Below are positions 56,181 through 64,000 of a stretch of DNA of 64,000 nucleotides, in pieces. The position numbers were made by a program, and so were the translations under genes. Source of the DNA: Geosiphon pyriformis (Eukaryota > Glomeromycota > Glomeromycetes > Archaeosporales > Geosiphonaceae); assembly GCA_016748015.1 (NCBI GenBank), contig JAAOMT010000400.1, forward strand, positions 579,874 through 643,873. The letters are read 5' to 3'. The notes beneath the pieces were generated by a model. It saw only the letters and a list, made by a program, of their open reading frames with translations. It did not search any database and was not told the DNA's origin. How positions within the stretch are numbered: position 1 is the stretch's first letter; each line of letters opens with the position of its first letter.

Positions 56181-57695
56181 ATATTTAATTTACTATTTAA
56201 TTATTTTTTAAGATTAAAAAACTTTATTAAAAGTTTTATTTAATAATCAAAATTAATTTATATTAGTATTAATCTTCTTAATTATTTAGCCAAAAGCCAA
56301 AGTGAATATTCAGAATCTTAATCAATAAAGAAAACATTTTTGAAATAATAAAAAAAAAAGAAAAAAAAATTACAGACAATAAAAAATAATAATAAAGAAA
56401 TAATTATTATTTATATTGCAAAAATTCCTAATTTTTTTGAAAAAAATACTAAAACCAGTTTTCAAAAATAACTTAATTAAGTAATTAAAGCAGAAAATAC
56501 AAATAAATAAGAATAAAATAAAATATTACAAGTCTTTAAAACTGTTTTTTTTAAGTAATTTACAAACAAAAACACTTTAATTATTTTTTAAAACTATTTT
56601 TAAAATATTAAGCAAGAATTATCTAAATTTGTTATGACTTATATTAAGAAGTTTAACAAACTTTCCCAAAAAATTTGCCAATTAAAAACAAATATTTATT
56701 ACTTTAATACTCAAGTTTTAGATTAATTTATTGTTAGTTTAAAGAATAAATTAATCAAAAAAGTTTGCTTATATGTTTTAACAAACTTAGCTATTGCTAT
56801 TTAACATGCTAAAAAATTATAAAAGAAACAAATTAAATCAAATTTATTAATTTAATCATTGAAAAAACCAGTTTAATAAATAATAAAAAAAATTAACCAA
56901 TTTACTAAGAAATTTAAAATCTATTTTGTTAATTAATAAAAATATTAACTATTACAAAAACAAAATCAAAAAAATTTATTATCATCTAACAACTAATTTC
57001 AAACTTTTAATTGCTATTATTATAGAATTTTAGAACATTAAAAATACAATTATAGAAAAATACCAAAAAATTAACAAAAACAAAATAACTAATATTATTT
57101 TTTTCAATAATAATAATTATATAATCTACTATCTATTTATTATTTACTAAAATTCAAGCTTATTTATTATTAGTCTGCTTTATAATAACTATAATAGTAT
57201 TATCGACTATTTTTAATTAATTATTAATATAAAAATTGTCTTAATCCAACTAATTTATATTATAAAACTATTTTTAGTTTAACAATAATAAAATTGGTTT
57301 TAATAATTAATTAATATTTTATAACAATAATTAACAACTATTCAAATACTTTTATACTTAATTTAACTATCTTATAATGTTTAAAAACCAGAATTTTTAT
57401 CATACTGTATTTTTAAAAAATAAAATTACAGCACAACAACAAAACTTTTTTTCTAACAATATTACAATTTTACTAGCAAAAATAGCCAAAAATACAAATA
57501 TTTTAGACATTTTTTCATTTAAATTTAAAGTAAATAAATTATTTTTTTTACTTAACAATATTTTTACATTAAAACAAAAAACAATCACAACTATATATAC
57601 AGAAGTTAAAGTTAAAGAAAAACTAATTTGATTAATTTTAGATAATAAATTTGTTAAAAGTATTATTATCTACTAATAATAATCTTTAATATAAA
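56181..57695 (+). pseudogene. Ancient B/D-type gypsy remnant in AT desert
   Basis: The stretch from about 56740 reads NLAIAI-stop-HAKKL...INQFTKKFKIYFVN, like the Gag helix. A fossil zinc knuckle lies at 57012-57053 (C, then Tyr, His and Tyr at the CX2CX4HX4C positions). At 57377-57690 IFSFKFKVNKLFFLLNNIFTLKQKTITTIYTEVKVKEKLI, a stop and LILDNKFVKSIII align with the B protease segment IFLFELEELSN...LILDSGSAGSII. Nearly all changes are to A or T. The first 400 bp show nothing specific. Confidence 0.6.
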
Positions 57696-59116
57696 TTTAA
57701 ATAACTGGTTATATATAAGCAAATCATAAATTGTTTTTTTTATTTTTTATATTTAATAAGTAAAGTTCAAATACTATTTAGTACAATATATCAAACTAAG
57801 CAATTTAAACTAAGTATAAATTATGTATTTTTTATATGTAACTAGTTACTTAAAACAATATTATATATTTATATACACAAAAACCATATTTTTAATACCT
57901 AAAAAAACAAATACAATTTGTGTATATTAAAATTAATTTCAAAACTTTAATAATTTCAAGCAGCTTAATTATATCATTAGACAATATAAACAAAAAACCA
58001 TTATTATAATTCAAAAATTTAGCAAAAAAATCATAAAATAATATAAATTATTTAATCATAATATAACACAGTAATAATCTTAAAAAAATAATGATTAATA
58101 TAATAATAAGTATTATTTTACAATAATGATAAGTATTAGCTTGCAATAATAACAAATATTAACTGATAATAGCAGCAAATATCAGATTAAGATATTAAAA
58201 AAAGAGTATTATAATGTGTTTTTTTGTAAAACTACAAATATATATATATATAGTAACTTTAATATTAAAAAAAATAACAATATTATCTAACAAGTTCATC
58301 TAATAATTTCTACTTTAATTATTTTCTAAGCTTTTATTTTTAAAATAAATATTTACAAAAATTTTTAATCAAAAAAAAATGAAAAAAATATTAAAAATTA
58401 AATTATTATAACTTTAAGTATTAAAAAACTTACTTGTATTATTTACCAAATAAAACTATCATTTATTAGTTAAATCTTTTGAAAAAATAATTTTTGATTA
58501 AAATTATTTATATTATTACTAATTAATAAAAAACTTTATTATGAAAATTAAGAAAAGTGCTAAAAATTATTAATATTCTATATTTCTAAATTAAAAAAAT
58601 GCATTAGACAATTACAAAAATAGTAGATAGATTTTAGTTTAGTCTCTAAAAAAAGTACATAAATATATACAACAATTAGAAATTGAAAAATAATTTATAT
58701 TACAACATTAAAAAAAAAGTCTTTAATATAAACAGTAATATTATTATACAAATAAAATTAAGGAACTTATAAAAGACTGATTGCAATTAAAATAAGATAT
58801 TAAAATTTAATATATCAAAAAAACCATCTTATAATATTATTAACAGTCACAAATACTATCTTATTATATAAAATCAAACTATTTTTTTTCTATAAAAGCA
58901 TAATGTTTAGAATAAATAAACCAAATATTCAACCTATATGCCAATCTCAAATCATACACAAAATTTATAATTTTACTGCTAGCAATTTTAACATCTTTAA
59001 AAATAAACAAAAATTTATAAAGCTAGTTTTTAAAAATAAAACTTTTATATAAAACAATATATATAATAATATTAAAAAACATAAAAAAAACAGTTAAAAT
59101 ACACATAATAACAACC
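57696..59116 (-). pseudogene. Decayed LINE 3' material, minus strand
   Basis: 57700-57990 is the reverse complement of the shared LINE 3' UTR plus the last coding segment (compare 21300-21500). 58865-59115 is the reverse complement of the C-terminal block seen at 21000-21240. The interval 58000-58860 is AT text, possibly an insertion; inside it 58095-58185 is a degenerate tandem repeat of about 23 bp (AATAATGATAAGTATTA-like). Confidence 0.5.
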
Positions 59117-59249
59117 AAAGCTTTTTGTCTCTCATCAATCCTCTGGCCATTATGAGAGTGAAAAAAAATATGGAAGAAATCTTTTTATCTTATTCCTTCT
59201 TTCTTTGTTCATTTAAGTCATTTTTTCCAACACATTTATTTTTGTCATA

Positions 59250-61167
59250 ATGGAATCAGTGAGCATGTCTGCTGGTGGTTCTGGTTCATTATCAATTGGA
59301 TTGGGGTCCCACTCTGGTAATAAAGATACCAAAAAAAAGACATGAGTCAATAATGTATACTCTTGTGGTCCTTCTTTCAAGAAGCCAAACAAATCTGGGG
59401 CTTCCAGTGCCATTGTGGATTCATTGACTGGGCCTTTGTCTGCTGAAATATTACAAGCTACTGGTATTAGACACGACAGATCTTAGGGCAGTGAGATAGA
59501 AAGCGAAGAAAGCAGTGTGAGTGAAGTGTCAGATGTGGAGAACTTGAAGGGCACAGTTATTAAAGAAATGAGCTATATTGACTCCAATGCTTCTGAAATA
59601 AATGACATAATGGATAATGCAACTCTTAAGAAAACACAGACGAAAACTTATGTCTTAGAACAACTGCCAAAGGTACCCTCCTTTGTGGATGTAAGTAAAG
59701 ATAATAATGAGTTGGTGCTCCCAGTGCCTAAATTTGTTGGACCCAATTAGCTATTATCTGTCGAGTCACGTGTCCTGAAAAAATGAAGTTTCGAGCCAGT
59801 AAAATTGTTTACATTAGATGTTGAACTATCTGCTATACCTGGAAAAACTAATGGTAATAAGCTTATTATGATTAAAAAGATTTTTTATCGAATAAATGGT
59901 TTTGGGGGGGCTTCTACTCCCTCAAAATTCCCAGAAATCATTAGATCTTCATTTACTTCTGAGAAAAGTTTGAAAAAAGCAAGAGATTTGGCTGTCAGTG
60001 AGAAAATCTTAGTTAATAATAATGTTAAGCAGGTAAACAAGTGTTCAAATCAGAAAATTATTGTTAAGGAGATTCCTGTTGATCTTCCCAAATCAGCAGT
60101 AGAATTTGTTTACCAAATTTAGCAAAATTGTGTCGATTAAAATGCAACTGATTGGTTTATGGCAAAAAGCTTTGATAGAGTTTAAGTTTTCTGAAATAGC
60201 TAATTTGGTCGCAGCTGAATGGTCTATTCTCATGGAAAAGAACTCCATTCATGTGGCAAAGGCAGTTAATAACAAACAAACATGAGTATTAAGAAACCAA
60301 CATCAAGCATTGCTATATACACTACCTGTTGGCACTACTGCTTATGATCTTTCTGGCTTATTGGCATCCTATGATAAGAAAATTTGTTTTATCGGTCATA
60401 ATTTGGCAATGTATGTTCATGATAAGTGTGCTGTAATTTGTTTTGGTAATGAGACATCCAAATTGGCAGCCATTGGTTTTCTGCCTGTTTTCAAGAGTGT
60501 GAATTTGTATTGGGCTGGTCTCTTTTTGGCTTGTTGCGTTAAATGTAAACAATATGATCATGTTTCTGATTTCTGTTTATTGGGAGGTCTCTCTGGCATT
60601 TGTGGGAAATAGGTGGTAACTCCTCAGGATCAGGTTTGTTTGGCCAATATATATAAGAAGAAACAGGCTCCCATCACTCATCCAGTTTCTTTTGGTGGTC
60701 TCTTCTGGGCAAAGGTTGTTGGTGGGTTTTCTTTCTCTCTTCTCTCTGTTCGAAAGGTTTTGGCTAATGTTGGCTTTTTTTCAGAGATGAAGCCATCTCT
60801 ACCAGTTGTGAATGGAATCAATAATAGGTTTGCTGCTCTTGAGTGTAGTCTCGCCAGCCTTGCAGAACAGGTGGACAAGCTGGCTAAGAGGTTGGATGTA
60901 CTTGGGCCAATGGTTTCTCAGCCTAGCCCTGAATGTCAGCCATTGGTGATCTCTTCATTACAGGATTAAGGGGTGGATGTAGTAATAAGTGAGAGTTTGG
61001 GTGCATCTGCTGGTGGTGTGGCTGTTGTGGAAGTGGTGTCATTTGATATGTCTTCAGTATTAAAGCTGAAAGACAGCATGAAGTGTTTGATAGAAATGGT
61101 TTTGGGGCTTTCAGCCAAAGTGGATAGTCTTAGTACAGATTTGGTATCACAACCTCCTTTCCAATGA
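59250..61167 (+). pseudogene. LINE 2 ORF1 (RRM-like, zinc knuckle)
   Basis: ATG at 59250 (MESVSMSAGGSGSLSIGLGSHSG). Stops at about 59343, 59484 and 59748 interrupt. 59805-60122 has FTLDVELSAIPGKTNGNKLIMIKKIFYRINGFGG and IIVKEIPVDLPKSAVE. 60310-60612 has the strands LLYTLPVGTTAYDLSG, CFIGHN and CAVICF, and the CCHC knuckle CVKCKQYDHVSDFC (about 60538-60579). 60613-60969 has a conserved KKKQAPITHPVSFGG patch and a Leu-heptad stretch (LECSLASLAEQVDKLAKRLDVL) that should form a coiled coil. Ends TGA 61165-61167, overlapping the ORF2 ATG. Presumed RNP protein of the element. Confidence 0.83.
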
Positions 61168-62044
61168 GTGATCTAGTTTGAAAAGTTGCCACCTGTAATG
61201 TTAGGGGAATGAACAATCCTACAAAACAGAATAATATCATGTGTTGGCATAAGGATATAAACAATTTGGTTTCGATTTTAACAGAGACAAAGCTAAAAGG
61301 AAAGATCTGCCCTTGGATTGCTAACAAATTCAGTGGTGTCCGAGTGTTTATCTTAGATTTGAACTCTGGGTACTTGGGTTTGGGTGTTGCTATAGTTATG
61401 AATAATTCTTTGACAAAACATGTGTATAAGGTCTCTAAGGTATCTGGTCATTTTATTTCTATCAAGTTGTTCTTTAGGAATAGATTTTCTGTTTCGATTC
61501 TAGGGCTCTATGCTGGTGCTTCTTCTGCAATTCGTTTCTTTCAGGCTGATGTTATTAATTTTCTTATTGCCAAAGCTACAAATAAGTCCACTTTTGTTAT
61601 TTTTGGTAGTAACTTCAATAAAAATGGCTCTTACAAGTGTGCAAGCTTTAAAAAGTGTTTTAGTCTAGGTCTAGTTAATTCATTGACTAAAAGCTCAGTG
61701 ACCAAAATGCCTACATGGGAGAATTCCAGAGGTATTGTTAAGATAATTGACTACATTTTTGTTTCTTTAAATTTGGTTAACACAATTTTGTGCTGTAATA
61801 TTCTAGGTGTTGATGAGCACTTTGACATAGATCATTATGCTGTCTCTGTGTCCATGGGTTTGGGAGAACTTTTGAATATGCAGTTGAACTCTTTTCACAA
61901 ACAGGCTAACAGAGATTGCTGAAAGTTTGATGTTAAAAATGCTAATGAGGTTACATGGAATGAGTTCAAGGATGCTATGGCAGCTAATGTTGCTATGTTC
62001 TCTGATGGGTTTGCTATATCTAAGAGGTATTTGGATCTGGATGC
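61164..62044 (+). pseudogene. LINE 2 ORF2 N-terminus: apurinic-type endonuclease
   Basis: ATG at 61164 in an ATGA overlap with ORF1; a TGA follows five codons later (Trp in LINE 1). The endonuclease text CNVRGMNNPTKQN, SILTETKLKG, GLYAGASS, FVIFGSNFNKNG and IDYIFVSLNLV...DHYAVSVSMG follows the exonuclease-endonuclease-phosphatase pattern, with Asn, Glu, Asp and His positions recognisable. One catalytic Asp-x-Asn segment reads GSNFN instead of GDFN. Open from 61209 to a stop at 61920-61922; breaks off at the LTR. Confidence 0.84.
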
Positions 62045-63018
62045 TGTTACCGGAGGTTTTTGGTCTCTTTTCTTGAATGTTGTTAATGTTTGTTTGTTGT
62101 GAATTCACGTTTTCTAGAAGTAGTTAAACCTCTAATAACTGAATTTATCTTCAAATTATCTCCTATAATTTGAACTGCTGGGCTTATAAGTGGAATGGCC
62201 AATTCTGTGCCAGTTACTTTATGTAGTTACATTGTAGTAAATGTCAACTCTTTCCTAGAAATTGCTCGTCTGGAAGCTTACTAAAATGTATAGTTACTTT
62301 GCTGTGAAAGTCAACTCTTCTACAGGAATCTTGTCTGTAGACTACCCTAATAATTGTAATAAGAAAAGAAAAAAAAAATAAAAGAAATGTAAAAGAAATA
62401 GAATTTTTGTCAAGAGAAACGTTTTCTATCCAGGCCTGGAGTTACTAACAGTTTACTGAAATTGGTAGCTAATCAATTTCGAAATATTAGTTGGGGATTT
62501 TCCAAGTACAATAATTAAAGAATTTGGTTTTTTTTGAATTATTTGATATTTATTTCTTTTTGTGTGTATAAGAACAGTTTTAAGAAATAAATCTAAAGTA
62601 AGATACATTTTCTCGAAGAGAGAAGCTTTTCTTTTATACAACTTATTGTAACACTATTCTATGAACTTGAACTTTGCTATTTTCTACAATTTCGCTGAAC
62701 TAAAGATATATTTCAGCAAACTACAAGTTATTTCTGCGAACTATTAAATATTTCAGTGAACTATCAATTATTTCAGCAAATTTTTACAAATTTCAGCAAA
62801 CTTTTGAATATTACATAGTTCAGGGTATTACATGATTGATCATCACAATTAGGTTACATTTGTGTTGTGTACAATTTGGGTTATTAATTAAATGATAATT
62901 TTGGACATTTTTGCTAATGTAATAAGTGATAATTTGAAATGATAATATATGCTAATTAATGATAAAAATTATAAGATAATTTCATGCTAAATAATATCTC
63001 TAATTTTGTCTGGTAACA
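62045..63018 (-). repeat. Family-C LTR (LTR3), 3' LTR of element C
   Basis: 974 bp, TGTTACC to GGTAACA. Minus-strand TATAAAAG at 62631-62638, with five 20-bp units at 62710-62809 upstream of it. The left-flank tetranucleotide is ATGC; the other TSD copy lies outside the window. Confidence 0.9.
62710..62809. repeat. 20-bp tandem repeat, 5 units, in LTR3
   Basis: Five 20-bp units beginning ATTTCAG or ATTTCTG. Most carry CAG where LTR1 has CGG, consistent with CpG loss. Same distance (about 72 bp) from the TATA box as in LTR1 and LTR2. Confidence 0.8.
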
Positions 63019-63715
63019 TAACCTCCTCCTCAAGACTAAGCTCCATCAAAGTCCAAGTACTGTTTGTCATTTCCAAATAATAATCCAAAATTATTGAAGA
63101 AATTTGGTCTGAAAATTGTTAAAATTTCAGTTTTGTGAGCTTTCCAATGTATTGAATCTTCAAAGGTTGAAAAATTGGGTTTTGTAGTACGTTTTCACAG
63201 GTGTGGAATAGGTTATAAAGTCTAAGAGCAGCTCTGAGCCTGTAGCGACTGTTTGTTAATCCAGCTGTTGTCTTAAATTCATTGTGGAGTTGTTTCTGAA
63301 TAGCTTCTTTTGTAAAGTTTGCTGTTGTAAGTTCCAGTTTCCATTTGTAGAGTGTTTTTTCAATGTAAAAATATCTATAGATTGGAGGATATTCAGTGTT
63401 TTCCTCATTGAGACACAGTTAAAGTCTTTGTTGAATTGTAGCATTTGGTGGAATACTAATCAGAGTGAGCATTAGGTTTTCTCTTAAAGCAAGCTTTAAA
63501 AGTTCTGGCAGGTGAATTCCAGTATAACTTCTTGTGTTCTTCTTATACAGATGATATTTTCGTGAATTTGAGGCTAAATTTGTAACTACTTCTGTTTGGG
63601 TATAATTAATGTGGTTTCCAGTAACAGTAATGGATAATTTGGGTATTGTTTTTAAAGCTAACATTAGTTTTTGGGATAATTGTTGAATGTTTTGAGGAAT
63701 AGTCATTATAAGCAA
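62987..63715 (-). pseudogene. Element C ORF3 (env-position ORF of unknown function)
   Basis: 243-codon frame from ATG at 63715 to TAG at 62987, crossing the purine tract and ending inside the LTR. Begins MLIMTIPQNIQQLSQKLMLALKTI, then LSITVTGNHINYTQTEVVT. It continues through helical text (LPELLKLALRENLML), a Lys/Trp-rich middle and MELSLEEEV at the purine tract. Internal stops at 63419-63421 and near 63110. The N-terminal NIQ-L pattern and the acidic end recall the ORF3 of A/E and B/D. Unknown function. Confidence 0.65.
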
Positions 63716-63827
63716 TTTAAAATAAAAGAAAATTATTTTTGGTGTATGGGTTTTTATGTTATTTTTGTTTTGTTTTTGTGAGATTGTTTCTAAATTATAA
63801 GAAGATAACTATAATAATAAATTTAAA

Positions 63828-64000
63828 TTAAGTGTTTAAGTTGGGAGGCTGTTCAATGACAACTATTAGTTCTAAATTTCAGGGAATGTCTTTGGGATTG
63901 ATTAAAAGGGAATGTGTACCAATTTGTGGAATTAATGGTTCAGGATTGTTTCTGAAATTATAGTGTTTCAAATGATCTCTATGTGCAACTTTTGCTAGAA
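63828..64000 (-). pseudogene. Element C integrase C-terminal tail
   Basis: The minus-strand reading LAKVAHRDHLKHYNF...LLINPKDIP, a stop, and NLELIVVIEQPP matches the end of pol in B (LTKAAHGDRLKPYHH...PDKIPRDLEPIIIID). The stop replaces Arg (CGA to TGA by context). A 112-bp gap separates pol from ORF3. Confidence 0.75.

Larger units (their letters stand above)
59117..62044 (+). mobile_element. LINE copy 2 (5' part), cut by element C
   Basis: 5' leader with ATGAGAGTG, ORF1, then the start of ORF2. It is interrupted at 62044, after the endonuclease region, by the family-C LTR. Its RT would lie beyond element C, outside the window. Inserted in or next to a reversed, decayed LINE. Confidence 0.87.
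62045..64000 (-). mobile_element. Element C: 3' end of a Ty3/gypsy-type element running off the right edge
   Basis: A minus-strand element whose 3' LTR is 62045-63018, followed (leftward in coding sense) by a purine tract GAGGAGGAGGTTA (63019-63031), ORF3 and the end of integrase. Gag, protease and RT would lie to the right of 64000. The integrase tail and ORF3 relate it to B/D. Confidence 0.85.

Noticed and set aside
57400-57588. Minus-strand frame in the AT desert
   Set aside because: The plus strand shows the protease fossil; the minus frame is its complement with no recognisable motif.

Overview
The window looks like a repeat-dominated, very AT-rich eukaryotic (fungal) chromosome segment. 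It holds one spliced host gene among layers of LTR and non-LTR retrotransposons. The reverse-transcriptase, RNase H and ORF1 protein types resemble those I know from arbuscular mycorrhizal fungi (Glomeromycotina, Gigaspora/Rhizophagus-like). That assignment is a family-level inference, not a database result. I see no bacterial-type genes, CRISPR arrays, rRNA or tRNA genes.

Layout. 1-942 is an LTR of family C. 943-3750 and 14880-17059 are the two halves of a Ty3/gypsy-type element A (+ strand). It is split by a complete element B (3751-14879, - strand), which is flanked by the 4-bp target duplication GTGG. B itself contains a solo family-C LTR (10958-11959). 17060-24888 is an AT desert holding decayed LINE 3' ends and one young, CpG-containing LINE fragment (22431-23839, -). 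24889-27131 (-) is a nine-exon flavin-containing monooxygenase gene with consistent reading frame and splice sites, the only apparently intact host gene. 28321-30605 (-) is an ORF1-only 'half-LINE' flanked by a 13-bp target duplication. 32318-38272 (+) is a LINE with both ORFs, cut off by element D. 38273-56180 (+) is LTR element D, containing complete element E (46480-54100, +) in its integrase region. 56181-59116 is an AT desert made partly of an ancient gypsy remnant and a reversed LINE remnant. 59117-62044 (+) is a second LINE, cut off by the 3' LTR of element C (62045 to the right edge, -).

How the parts work. A and E are one LTR family, B and D a second, and C a third related one. All carry gag, protease, RT/RNase H and integrase in the order typical of Ty3/gypsy elements. 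All three also carry an extra ORF of about 217-243 codons between integrase and the 3' LTR that I cannot assign. B and D additionally encode a cysteine-rich zinc-type module and a dUTPase-like domain between protease and RT, and have a hairpin spanning the primer-binding site. Every LTR family carries a tandem-repeat block upstream of its TATA box, with a family-specific unit (12 bp, 20 bp or a roughly 40-bp inverted motif). Almost all elements are dead: stops and lost catalytic residues are mostly C-to-T/G-to-A transitions.

The best candidates for something undescribed are the env-position ORF3 family, the dUTPase-bearing polyprotein, the primer-site hairpin, and the half-LINE that shares its 3' end with the autonomous LINE.
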